Shown piece after piece: positions 27,401 to 33,721 of a DNA stretch of 64,000 nucleotides. The notes beneath the pieces were generated by a model. The model did not search any database and was not told the DNA's origin. It saw only the letters and a program-made list of their open reading frames with translations. A program made the position numbers and the translations under genes. Source of the stretch: JACRCT01 sp036504155 (lineage in GTDB: Bacteria > Myxococcota > Myxococcia > Myxococcales > UBA5297). The DNA is taken from contig DASXVQ010000112.1 in NCBI GenBank assembly GCA_036504155.1, positions 1 through 64,000 on the forward strand. Direction: 5' to 3'. Positions within the stretch are counted from its first letter, which is position 1. Each line of letters opens with the position of its first letter.

Positions 27401-27477
27401 GACAGGCCGCGGGCGGCGTCACCGACATGGCGGGCAACCGGTTGGCGGTGCCCTACCAGCAAGCCGTGTCGTTCTGA
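21472..27477 (+). CDS. giant Ig-like (Big_5) lipoprotein (locus 2)
   Basis: A 2001-residue lipoprotein; GGAGGAG precedes ATG 21472 and the lipobox is LAAC. It consists of about a dozen SbsA/Big_5-type Ig-like domains recognisable by repeated FSEPV, FSEAL and FNQPV strands and DPPPLR/DPPALALT junctions. Two adjacent domains (22312-22782 and 22783-23253) have identical lengths of 157 residues and share CQTLL, DYACKPGAADDPCVAVFTPS and SSTRVT. Paired cysteines inside the domains suggest disulfides. A DADGDGASD segment near residue 815 may bind calcium. It probably forms an extended surface fibre or scaffold. It is likely cotranscribed with the OMP upstream. Function unknown. Confidence 0.8.
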   Translation: MRRIVVSSLIVAAAALAACTDQPFTVDVGLRVVSVSPSGAAVGVGRRQPVVVTFSEALDPGTVTADSVSLATEDGAAVTGALTYDGVYAVTLQPDKPLAYSAHYRITLTTDLKRKRDASPLSVKVTSLFKTEDPPPLRLIASIPSGGSVSFDRAGTIRLVFSEPVRCSTLEKGALLTQAFDPHPRTEKADEPVAGTWDCREPSADSPDALEGPANCPAADPSLCTVTFKPTDPAFAFEWSSRVTIALAGGKDDPAAIQSFRATADGGWLEAPLDLTFRVQDPPALALTSVVPAAGATGVDRATSITLNFSEPVRCQTLLDAAVVAVSDTLDPHPRIAGASGPLSGAWKVGGAAIATAADCPTAADYACKPGAADDPCVAVFTPSAPLEWSTQIELKLAGGLYEPGKAPAAERLLSSTRVTSYGGTLVTSAAWSFRIVDPPALALTAVSPAAGATGVPRAPSIALTFSEPVRCQTLLNPAVVSLLEQPDPHPTLGGPARPIAGGWKVGGVAVAAAADCPAPADYACKPGAADDPCVAVFTPSAALGWSSVVKVTLAGGAYAPGVAPAAESFLSSTRVTTRGGTLSDTVAYSFRVDDPPPVLVLSVTPGTVAGDLRTAPATLLRDQSIVVTLSEPVSCQTVNDATVKVTEDLDPTDAVAALDVPVAVAECAGAPPGSTSPTLTLTRTAGSWSYSAVVKVTLAGGPFGQDAPAAWPRDAFESAIATTFGGQLLADHSFTLVVEDPPPLRVLYTTPASGTKGAPLSGPIEVVFNQPVRIASLAPAGVDLTRVNAFDRTARARGDLAAADLPHCAVACPDADGDGASDLIDPAQPSLGSRCTCTPTLAGAPFAFDLSSEVEGAVAASVTGALGTWRAGALGSAYPFHFRTVDPRPLLVASTSPGDHDTSVPPVVYCDASGACSASPAASPTMVQRKTGVRVRFDRAFDCGSTFGATAAGPNTVLLEDLSELDASGNPTLVTGSAQCLDEAGAASATAAVSLLFIPDAELAWDHQMRLTVKRADIAADAASAASNTGARSRDWTDWAAEDSGTLVGGDLVVRFQVARKPLEIVSTKPVNNAQNAPPFTLVSLTFNQPVACDATNDQLQTGFGIVGGAGTGALSVSFSCADYDPATYTATYTVQDANAPAGQRLVPGTTYTVTMLGGALGPHDVSGRAYLYADYVFKFTVSSNELRGYEIPSDGATGVAPDQVVCEVFSGTLANASPAGLLSVSFTDCTGRTVQVQGALQFWSFPDAANHPLTGAPTSSPGSVAGNAVCLVPSAASYDCFTEPQKLPYATTFTATVSGAKIGAIQLQVPFNWTFRTADPPQVARAAYVNEVVDEPLRPALGPVLDAQGYPLASGGTPVSVPVNSQLVLGFASPLLVSSVAGAAITLAEKGGGSPLALCPAAVTAPCLKASFSQLANGDPAKPQVVTLTPTGPAGPVNLKYASAYSLKVKGGVSGVTVVRPGTPDSTTALSSHLPGDLVYPFVTSPATRVEINPGSDLTNTTPGASVQWQIFPDEEIPLVFSRPIRLSSANTRNIYGRDPAQTPTLMSGIVALNADDVRSAVLVPSPTFTKSIPGMAVIATTGVQDYRGNPMPLGASADAADPLAALKSTFNAGNTPSLSSQIPLAIACASVAPNNGGTCAAVAVQGDQELVVTFGASQSQANRFLPSSFNPSSVSLAAAGGAGCPASGTAVPVTVRYEIARAVADGDRLHVTPAQPLAAGCSYTLTLTQARFANVYNLGNLAAAVTVGLVVETVAPVLLSQEPPAAAVNVAGDAALAFTFDENLSLAVPAGAVAVKEALAGTPVPGALSLGPNAAGTCSSCVATFVPLAYAAGPGVLQHGVGYSVSLSSALRDVAGNPYAGSTSSFTVESTPPAVAAVPTVVADTPTPGQRTIAVHFTEAVDPATLVADAFDATGALAAAGTVRLVDAGGAAVAGCVWLDASDASRRTVLLATTDNSVAPGAYTLLLPATGPAGQAAGGVTDMAGNRLAVPYQQAVSF
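22312..23253 (+). repeat. tandem 471-bp Ig-domain duplication
   Basis: Two 471-base in-frame units encode 157-residue domains with long identical blocks (DYACKPGAADDPCVAVFTPS). Confidence 0.8.
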
Positions 27478-27487
27478 GGCTCGTTCA

Positions 27488-27509
27488 GGAGCGGGCCCCG
27501 GCCCGCTCC
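27488..27509. terminator. hairpin after the giant lipoprotein
   Basis: GGAGCGGGCC and GGCCCGCTCC form a perfect 10-bp stem around CC, 10 bases after the stop. No T-run follows. Confidence 0.5.
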
Positions 27510-27644
27510 CCGAGCCCGCGGCGGCCGAAGCGTCCAGAGAGGCTTCGTCAGCACCGGAGCAGTCCTTTTCTCTGGGAGCGAGCGCGGTGCCGAGAGCGCG
27601 CGCGGGCGAGCAGCGAGGAGCCCGCCGCGACCCGAGGAGGACCG

Positions 27645-28499
27645 ATGCCAGGGCGGGTCAGGCAATCCAGCGAGGAGGAAAGCCTGTTGCAGGGCAAGTC
27701 GGTGGAGGGCTTCGCGGTCGTCGGCGGCGTGGGGCTTGGCCGCGTTTACCGGGTCAGGCGCGGGGCACAGACCTACGCGATGAAGGTGGGGCGGCCCGTC
27801 GAAGCGGCCCCGGACCGCCCGAGCGGTCTCGAGTGCGCGTGGCGCCGCCTGCAGAGCGTGAACCACCCGAACGCCGCGCGGATCGTCGAGGTGGGATGCT
27901 TCGAGGCGTCCGACGGCTACCGGCCCTTCCTCGTCATGGAATTCGTCGAGGGGGCGCCCCTGCTCTGGTGGGTCCGGAGCGCCAACCTCCACTCCTCCGA
28001 GTTGGCCAGGGCCTTCGCCAAGGTCGCCCAGGGCTTGGAGCGCCTTCACGGCGTGGGCGCTTGCCACGGCAACCTCGAGAGCGAGACCGTCCTGGTGCGA
28101 TGCGGCGATTCCGAGCCGGTGCTGGTGGGATACGGGCTGGAGCCGGCCGACGAGAGGCCCGCCTCCCGCCTCTCCCCCGAGCGGTGCGCTTGGCTGCTCG
28201 AGAGGCCCGAGGGCCCGCTGCCTGATTCCCCCACCTACTCTCCGGCGGAGGACCACTACGCGCTCGGCGTCTTGCTCTACGAGGCGCTCACCGGGAGGCG
28301 CCCCTGCCTTGCCAAGCAGCGAGACGCGCTCCGCGAGGATGTGCTCCGCCGGATCCGTGACGAGAGGGCGGCGGCGATCCGTTCCGGCGTGCCGCTGCCT
28401 CTGGCGGCCATCGTCCAGGGCCTCCTGGCCAAGGACCCGCGGAGCCGACGCCCGGCAAGCGAGGCGCTCGGCCGCCTCGGCCCAGGGCAGGCACCCTGA
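27645..28499 (+). CDS. protein-kinase-like protein, probable pseudokinase
   Basis: A 284-residue Ser/Thr kinase fold from ATG 27645, preceded by GAGGAGG. The Gly-rich loop (GGVGLGRVYRV), the ATP-anchoring lysine K47 in YAMKVG, the hinge region PFLVMEFVEG and the C-lobe helix EDHYALGVLLYEALTGRRP are present. The catalytic loop, normally HRDxKxxN, reads H141-G-N-LESETVL, and the DFG motif is replaced by VGYG (161-164). The catalytic Asp, the loop Lys and Asn and the metal-binding Asp are all missing. It is cytoplasmic with no membrane segment. It probably binds a partner or nucleotide rather than phosphorylating. It is followed by gene debris, so its partner is unknown. Confidence 0.85.
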   Translation: MPGRVRQSSEEESLLQGKSVEGFAVVGGVGLGRVYRVRRGAQTYAMKVGRPVEAAPDRPSGLECAWRRLQSVNHPNAARIVEVGCFEASDGYRPFLVMEFVEGAPLLWWVRSANLHSSELARAFAKVAQGLERLHGVGACHGNLESETVLVRCGDSEPVLVGYGLEPADERPASRLSPERCAWLLERPEGPLPDSPTYSPAEDHYALGVLLYEALTGRRPCLAKQRDALREDVLRRIRDERAAAIRSGVPLPLAAIVQGLLAKDPRSRRPASEALGRLGPGQAP

Positions 28500-28508
28500 G
28501 ACGGCCTC

Positions 28509-28652
28509 CGTTCGACGTACCGACCCCTTCCGAGCGCAGCAACTTCGTCTCGATGCGGCCTTGGCCTCGTCCTCGCGCCGCGGGCGCGCCTCCTCCCCGG
28601 AGCCGACCACCAGGAGCTTGCGTTCGATCAGTCCCTTTTCCACTTGGGATGG
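28509..28652 (-). pseudogene. remnant of a MotB/OmpA C-terminal domain
   Basis: On the minus strand one frame reads EKGLIERKLLVVGSGEEARP and, after a frameshift, GRIETKLLRSEGVGTSN. The intact MotB-like protein 420 bases away reads EKGLDPRKLLVVGFGETRPR and RRIEIKLLRPEAGTAR at its end. This is a broken second copy of that C-terminus. Confidence 0.7.
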
Positions 28653-28757
28653 ATGACCCTCTGCTCCCGCGCCGCCGAGAGGTGAGGCAGGCAACGGGTG
28701 CAGGGCCACGCCCAGGATTCCGCAGAGGTCGTCGCCGACATCCGCCAGCACGCCTCT

Positions 28758-28974
28758 GGAGGACCCGGAGCTCCGTCTTGCCGTCCAGCGCCGGCAGTGT
28801 CGCGTCGGGGGCAGGGTCGCCCTCCTCGAGGTCGGCGAAGGCTGCCGCCGCGACCCCTGCGCGCGGCCCGAATGCGACGAGGACGGCGGCGGTCGGCGCG
28901 AGAGAAAACGAAGGATGGAGCTCCGTGCGCGTACCGACTCCGGTGCGCCAGGCGGGCCATCCGGGCACCGCCAT
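28758..28974 (-). pseudogene. remnant of a redoxin/TlpA-like exported protein
   Basis: On the minus strand the frame gives a signal-like stretch (AAVLVAFGPRAGVAAAAFAD) and GDPAPDATLPALDGKTELRV, the typical start of an AhpC/TlpA-type thioredoxin domain, then loses frame. No redox CxxC was found downstream. The rest of 28500-29076 shows nothing else. Confidence 0.45.
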
Positions 28975-29076
28975 CGATGAGCAACCGCCTCCAAGATGGC
29001 GACGCCACCCCGGAAGACGCCCCGTTTCCGGCGGGAGGCGGGCGTCGCGCCCGGGCTCGACGGAGGAAGCGGTCCG

Positions 29077-29736
29077 CTACCGCGCGGTCCCCGCTTCCGG
29101 ACGGAGGAGCTTGATCTCGATGCGCCGGTTGGCGGCGCGCCCGTCCTCGGTGGCGTTGTCCCGTCGGGGCCGGGTCTCGCCGAAGCCGACGACGAGGAGC
29201 TTGCGAGGGTCGAGCCCCTTCTCCTGGAATAGCCGGACGACGCTCTGCGCCCGGGCCGCCGAGAGGTGCCAGTTCGAGGGGAACTTCGCGCCGCGCATGG
29301 GCACGTTGTCGGTGTGGCCCTCGACGCGAACCGCGTTGGGGACGGTGCGGAGGATCTCGGCGATCTTCTCCAGGGGCTCGCGCGCGGCAGGGGTGAGCGC
29401 CGCCTCGCCCGAGGCGAAGGTCACGCTCGAGGGCACGCCGACGGTGATCTCCGTCTCCGAGGTCTCGACCCAGGCCTCCTTCATCTGCGCCGCCATCTGC
29501 CGGGCCTTCGCCTCCAGGTCGATCGCCTCCTCCTCCTTCTTCTTGTCCTCCTTGGGCTTCTCCACCTTGTTGAGCACCCGCAGCAGCTCGTCCTGCTTCT
29601 CCTGGCTGAGCAGGGTGAAGCTGAACATCAGCAGGAAGAAGCTGAGCAGCAGCGTGATCATGTCCGAGTAGGTGATGAGCCAGAACGTGCTGTCGTCCTC
29701 GGGCTCGACCTCCGCCGGGCGGCTGACGCGGATCAT
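29077..29736 (-). CDS. MotB-like stator protein 2 with OmpA domain
   Basis: A 219-residue protein from ATG 29736, overlapping the preceding stop as ATGA. A single N-terminal membrane segment carries the ion-binding Asp: WLITYSD25MITLLLSFFLL. A charged helical plug/linker (KPKEDKKKEEEAIDLEAKAR) follows. The C-terminal OmpA-like peptidoglycan-binding domain has RVEGHTDNVPM, LSAARAQSVV, FGETRPRRDN and NRRIEI. In MotA/MotB stators this protein anchors the channel to the cell wall and carries the proton-accepting Asp. It is the last gene of the motor operon. A broken copy of its C-terminus lies downstream. Confidence 0.88.
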   Translation of the reverse strand: MIRVSRPAEVEPEDDSTFWLITYSDMITLLLSFFLLMFSFTLLSQEKQDELLRVLNKVEKPKEDKKKEEEAIDLEAKARQMAAQMKEAWVETSETEITVGVPSSVTFASGEAALTPAAREPLEKIAEILRTVPNAVRVEGHTDNVPMRGAKFPSNWHLSAARAQSVVRLFQEKGLDPRKLLVVGFGETRPRRDNATEDGRAANRRIEIKLLRPEAGTAR

Positions 29737-30377
29737 CGCTCGCCCCCGAGCAGGACGATCTCCACGCGGCGGTTCATGGCGCGGCTGGCCGGGGCGTCGT
29801 TGGGGGCGATGGGGTGGAACTCGCCGCAGCCGGCCACCGACAGGCGCTCCTTGGCGACGCCGCGGTCCTCCAGGTAGCGCACCACGCTGATGGCGCGGGC
29901 GCTCGACAGCTCCCAGTTCGAGGGGAAGGCCGCGGTGGCGATGGGGGTGTCGTCGGTGTGGCCCTCCACCCGGACTTGGTTGGGGATGCGCGCGATGGCG
30001 GTGGCGATGTTCGTCAGGACGTTGGTGGCCTTCTGCTCGAGCTGCGCCTGCCCTGGGGCGAAGAGCAGCTGGCTCTTCATGCGCACCACCACCCGGTCGG
30101 AGCCCTTGTCGATCACCATCACGTCCTTGAGGTCGCCCTCCTTGATGATCTTGTCGAGCTCCTTGACCGTGGCCGCCAGCGCGTCGGGCGGCGGCGGGGG
30201 GACGTCGGGCCGGGGCTCGGGGGACTTCAGCCCGAGCGCGGTGAGCATGAGGATGGAGAAGAGGAGCAGCTGCGTCATCAGGTCGGCGTAGCTGTAGAGC
30301 CACGTCGCGTCCTGAAGAGGGTTGGCGTCGGCCTCGTCCCCCTCCGCGGGACTCTTGGGCTTGCCGCGCAGGCTCAC
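29733..30377 (-). CDS. MotB-like stator protein 1 with OmpA domain
   Basis: A 214-residue protein overlapping the MotA-like stop as ATGA. The membrane helix WLYSYAD32LMTQLLLFSILML keeps the ion-binding Asp. A proline-rich linker (PRPDVPPPPPDAL) follows, then an OmpA-like domain with RMKSQLLFAPGQAQL, RVEGHTDDTPI, LSSARAISVV and NRRVEIVLL. It is distinct from but related to the next gene, so the operon encodes two MotB-type subunits for one MotA-type protein. A hetero-dimeric peptidoglycan anchor, as in PomB/LafU-like or MotB1/MotB2 pairs, is possible. Confidence 0.88.
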   Translation of the reverse strand: MSLRGKPKSPAEGDEADANPLQDATWLYSYADLMTQLLLFSILMLTALGLKSPEPRPDVPPPPPDALAATVKELDKIIKEGDLKDVMVIDKGSDRVVVRMKSQLLFAPGQAQLEQKATNVLTNIATAIARIPNQVRVEGHTDDTPIATAAFPSNWELSSARAISVVRYLEDRGVAKERLSVAGCGEFHPIAPNDAPASRAMNRRVEIVLLGGER

Positions 30378-31129
30378 TGGGCCACGCCCTTCTGCGCGAA
30401 GACCTCCTGCGTCTCGCGCACTTCCTCGGCGCTCTGCCCCAGGCGGATGGCGAGCAGCCCCGCGACGATCTGGTCGCGCACCAGCCGCTCGTCCAGGTCG
30501 AGCGTGCGGATCTTGCCGGCCATGGGCAGGAAGACGAGGCCCGCCAGCAGCACCCCGTAGAAGGTGGCCATCAGCGCCACCGACATGCCCAGGCCGATGG
30601 CGCGCGGGTCGTTGAGGCCCTTGAGCATGTTGATGAGCCCGATGAGCGTGCCCACCAGGCCGAACATGGGCGAGTAGGTGCCCATCATCCGGAACATGCG
30701 CTCGGCGGCGCGCCGCTTCTCGGAGAGGATCTCCGACTCCAGCCGCATCAGCTCCTCGATGCGCGCCGCCTCCACGCCGTCCACCACCAGCGCCAGCCCC
30801 TTGCGCAGGAACCGGTCGTCGAGCGCGGTGGCCTCGGGGTTGATGGACGCGGCGCCCTGTGCCTTGGCCTGGCGCGCGAGCGCGAAGAGTTCCTCGCCCA
30901 CGCGCTTGGAGGTCAGGGTCGCCGAAACGAACAGCTTGCCCAGCGCCGAGAGAGCGTGGAGCACCGTGGTCCGCGACGAGGACAGGGTCGTGGCCGCGGC
31001 GGTACCGCCCACGCAGATGAGAAGCGCCACGGTGTTGGTGAAGATGGACGAGTCGCCGCCCTTGGCGAGGACGGCGGCGTAGACGACGGAGAAGCCGACG
31101 ATGAGGCCCAGGTAGGTGGTGACGCGCAC
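30374..31129 (-). CDS. MotA-like stator protein
   Basis: A 251-residue protein. GTG 31129 is chosen because MRVTTYLGLIVGFSVVYAAV starts the first membrane helix as in MotA and AGGGAG lies upstream; ATG 31189 would overlap the previous gene and add a non-conserved leader. Four membrane segments are visible: TYLGLIVGFSVVYAAVL, FTNTVALLICVGGTAAA, SPMFGLVGTLIGLINML and GVLLAGLVFLPMA. The prolines equivalent to the conserved stator prolines in the last two helices are present. The cytoplasmic loop is Arg/Glu-rich (RIEELMRLESEILSEKRRAA), as needed for rotor contacts. It forms an ion channel with the two MotB-like proteins. Confidence 0.88.
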   Translation of the reverse strand: MRVTTYLGLIVGFSVVYAAVLAKGGDSSIFTNTVALLICVGGTAAATTLSSSRTTVLHALSALGKLFVSATLTSKRVGEELFALARQAKAQGAASINPEATALDDRFLRKGLALVVDGVEAARIEELMRLESEILSEKRRAAERMFRMMGTYSPMFGLVGTLIGLINMLKGLNDPRAIGLGMSVALMATFYGVLLAGLVFLPMAGKIRTLDLDERLVRDQIVAGLLAIRLGQSAEEVRETQEVFAQKGVAQ

Positions 31130-31160
31130 GGTGTCTGTCTCTCCCTGTTGGATTCCGGCG

Positions 31161-32057
31161 CTAGCGCGCGCCGCGGGCGGAGGCGGCATGGTCTCGCAGG
31201 GCTTTGCGGACCGCTTCGTTGGACGGGTCGAGCTCCAGCGCCCGCTTCCAGGATGCGATGGCCTGCTCCGGCTGCTGGACGAGGAACGAGATGGAACCCA
31301 GGTAGACGTGGGCGATGGCCAGGTCGGGGGCGTCGTCGGTGACCGACTTGATGTGCGAAAGCGCCGTCAGCACGTCGTTGTCGAGGAAGGCGACGATGCC
31401 CGCGACCAGGTTGCGGTAGGCCTGGATGCGCCGGTCCGCCGCCTTGCCCGCGACGCTGGAGGTGATGCCCAGGTAGAGCTGCTGCACCAGCTCGGGGTCG
31501 ACGTCGGGGATGGTCCGCTTGCGCTCCCCTGCCAACTCCAGCGCCTTGCGGACCATGTAGATGCGCCGGTCCTCGAGCTTGAGCGCCTCGGCCAGCCGCT
31601 TGTTCGCCTGGTCGAGCGGCGCGCCCGACAGCTCGCCCAACTTCTGGCGGATGGACGCGCGCTCCTCGGCGGTGCCCGCGCTGTCCAGCCCCCTGGCCGC
31701 TTCCACTAGCGCCGCCAGCGGGGTCTCCATCTCCACCAGGATGGCGTCGCGCTGCCGCAGGTAGTCCTGCGAGATCTTCAACTGCGCGTCCCCTGGGCCC
31801 ATGTAGTCGGTGACGAGGCTGCCGTCCTTGGGCTTGGCGCCGGCGGCCTTGAGCGCCGGGAAGAGCGAGTTGAGGAGCCCGCGGCTGGGCGCCTTGGGCG
31901 GCTCCTCCTTGGCGGGTTCGTCGCTCTTGGTCTCGGTCTTCTCGGGCGCGGCCTGCTTCTCGGGCGCGGCCTCGGCGGAGCCGGCGTCCGGCGATGCACC
32001 CGCGTCGGGGGCGGCGGCCAGCAGCGCCGCGAGGAGGAGCGCTCCCGAGGTGGTCAC
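31161..32057 (-). CDS. exported TPR protein of the motor operon
   Basis: A 298-residue protein starting at GTG 32057, overlapping the FliG-like stop as GTGA. An N-terminal signal peptide (LLLAALLAAAPDAGA) is followed by an acidic Lys/Glu/Pro linker. The central part is helical (LVEAARGLDSAGTAEERASI). A C-terminal TPR unit (LAIAHVYLGSISFLVQQPEQ, AIASWKRALELDPSNEAVRK) completes it. It is probably periplasmic. Its position between the rotor-like fusion and the stator genes suggests an assembly or linkage role, but no flagellar homologue is recognised. Confidence 0.75.
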   Translation of the reverse strand: MTTSGALLLAALLAAAPDAGASPDAGSAEAAPEKQAAPEKTETKSDEPAKEEPPKAPSRGLLNSLFPALKAAGAKPKDGSLVTDYMGPGDAQLKISQDYLRQRDAILVEMETPLAALVEAARGLDSAGTAEERASIRQKLGELSGAPLDQANKRLAEALKLEDRRIYMVRKALELAGERKRTIPDVDPELVQQLYLGITSSVAGKAADRRIQAYRNLVAGIVAFLDNDVLTALSHIKSVTDDAPDLAIAHVYLGSISFLVQQPEQAIASWKRALELDPSNEAVRKALRDHAASARGAR

Positions 32058-33574
32058 TGCCGGGCCCCCGGCACCCGCTGGGGCAGCACGAACATCCCCT
32101 TGGAGTGCAGCCTGCGGAGGGAATCCTCGACCTGCTTGCGCGCGGCCTCGAACTCGGCGTCGGACTTCTCGCCGAGGTTGGCCGCCTCGGCGCCCAGGAT
32201 CCCCTGGAGGCGCTTGGAGACGGACGCCATCACGTGGTCGAGCAGGGGGGCGGGCGCGCCGCGCAGCGACAGGGCCAACGTCGCCGGCTGGCAGGCGGCG
32301 GCCACCAGGCGCACGGCGGCGGCGGGCAGGTCGGCCAGGTCCTCGAACAGCGGCAGGTGGGCGCGCAGGGCGCGGGCGAGTTCGGCGTCCTTTTGGGCCA
32401 GGGCCTCCAGGACCGCCTTCTGCGCCCCTGCCGGCGCGAGGGAGAGCACCTGGGCCAGACGGGCCTCGCCGCCGAGCTTCACGTGGCGGCGGACGTCGTC
32501 GGCCTTGGCGCGGGCCTTCTGTTCGAGAGCCGTGACCTCGTCGATCGTCGCGATGCGCGACCGCCCCAGCGCCTGGGCAAGGGCGACCTGGTCCTGCGCG
32601 GAGAGCTCGGCGAGGTAGAGACGCACCGCGCCCGCGGGGGGGCTCGCTTGGTCGAGGATGGCCGCCACCGCACCGCGGTCGAGCCCGGTGAGCACCTCGA
32701 CCAGCTGGTCCTGCGACAGGTCCGACAGGAACGAGAACGCACGGGGCTTGGCCTGCTCCTCGCCGCTGCCCAGTGCCTGGACCGCGGCCCGCTCCTCTGG
32801 GCTCTCCGCGAAGGCGGCCGCCCCGTTCGATTCGCCGCCGCCACCGCCACCGCCGCCGACCGCGGCATCCGAGCGGCGCCGGCCTGCGGAAAGCGAGACG
32901 GCGACGACGAGGCTGGAGAGCAGCAGCGCCAGGCTGCCGAGCAGTGCGTTCGCGTACTTCTCGAGGAACGACTGCGGCGTCACCGGCGGCGGGGGGGCGA
33001 CGGCCGGGGGCGGCGGAAGCTGGCCCAGCTCGATCGAGTCGCCCTTGGTCAGGTCGAGCCCCGCGAGGTCGAGGGTGGCCTTGCGGAGGGCTTCGACGCG
33101 GTCCTCGGGCATCCCCTTCTCGACGAAGATGCGCACCGCGATCCGCTCGATGATCGTCTCGTACTTCTTCTCGGTCTCGGTGGTGCGCCGGCCCGGGAGC
33201 TTGAGCGAGATGTCGGGCGCGCCGTAGCCGCCCAGCGGCTTGTCGACCAGGGGGAGGCCCGGCAACTTGATCTCCTTGTTGGCGGCGAGCTTGAGGTCGG
33301 CGTCGGGCTCCGCCTGCTGGCGGACCAGGACCTCGCGTACGCCGGTCCTGGCGGCGACCTGGACGGTGACGAGGACGCGGTAGGGGTGGGCCATGCCCCC
33401 CAGCGCCGCCTGGAGCCACTCGGTGAGCTGGCGTCCGAGCGTGACGCGAGCCGTCATGAGCTCGGCGGACTGGCCTTCAGCAACCGGCGCGGCGGCGGGA
33501 GGCGTCGCAGCGACGGCAAGGACCGGAAGCGCGAGGGTGGCGGCGAGGACGATCTGCGTGGACAGCGGTCTCAT
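32054..33574 (-). CDS. FliF-like/FliG-like fusion protein (rotor candidate)
   Basis: A 506-residue protein. Residues 1-22 are a signal peptide. Residues 35-185 resemble the C-terminal periplasmic part of the MS-ring protein FliF, with KYETIIERIAVRIFVEKGMP and the FliF-type LAGLDLTKGDSIEL. A membrane helix (207-229, ALLGSLALLLSSLVVAVSL) and a Gly-rich linker lead to a cytoplasmic FliG-like region (262-506) with FSFLSDLSQDQLVEVLTGLD, LPLFEDLADLPAAAVRLV, LALSLRGAPAPLLDHVMASV, SKRLQGI and a final VEDSLRRLHSKG. The last blocks correspond to the torque-generating FliG C-domain. It is the first gene of the motor operon and would form a compact membrane rotor for the MotA/MotB-like proteins. The full FliF ring-building domains are missing. 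Confidence 0.8.
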   Translation of the reverse strand: MRPLSTQIVLAATLALPVLAVAATPPAAAPVAEGQSAELMTARVTLGRQLTEWLQAALGGMAHPYRVLVTVQVAARTGVREVLVRQQAEPDADLKLAANKEIKLPGLPLVDKPLGGYGAPDISLKLPGRRTTETEKKYETIIERIAVRIFVEKGMPEDRVEALRKATLDLAGLDLTKGDSIELGQLPPPPAVAPPPPVTPQSFLEKYANALLGSLALLLSSLVVAVSLSAGRRRSDAAVGGGGGGGGESNGAAAFAESPEERAAVQALGSGEEQAKPRAFSFLSDLSQDQLVEVLTGLDRGAVAAILDQASPPAGAVRLYLAELSAQDQVALAQALGRSRIATIDEVTALEQKARAKADDVRRHVKLGGEARLAQVLSLAPAGAQKAVLEALAQKDAELARALRAHLPLFEDLADLPAAAVRLVAAACQPATLALSLRGAPAPLLDHVMASVSKRLQGILGAEAANLGEKSDAEFEAARKQVEDSLRRLHSKGMFVLPQRVPGARQ

Positions 33575-33721
33575 GAGCCCCTCGTCATCGCGTGCCGAAA
33601 GCCGAGGCGATGGTGAGTGGTTGACTGCACGGGATGTTCATCCGGTGGCGCACCTGCAAGGGGTATATTAGAAAGCCTGACGCCCCGCTGCATGGTCAAT
33701 TAATCGCTCCGTTGTGTCTTC

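Noticed and set aside
21268..27462. A 2064-codon open frame antisense to the giant lipoprotein
   Set aside because: Arg/Gly-rich shadow of the Big_5 repeats with no signal peptide or motif.
31130..31189. ATG start for the MotA-like gene
   Set aside because: It overlaps the preceding gene and adds a non-conserved leader; GTG 31129 fits the MotA N-terminus.
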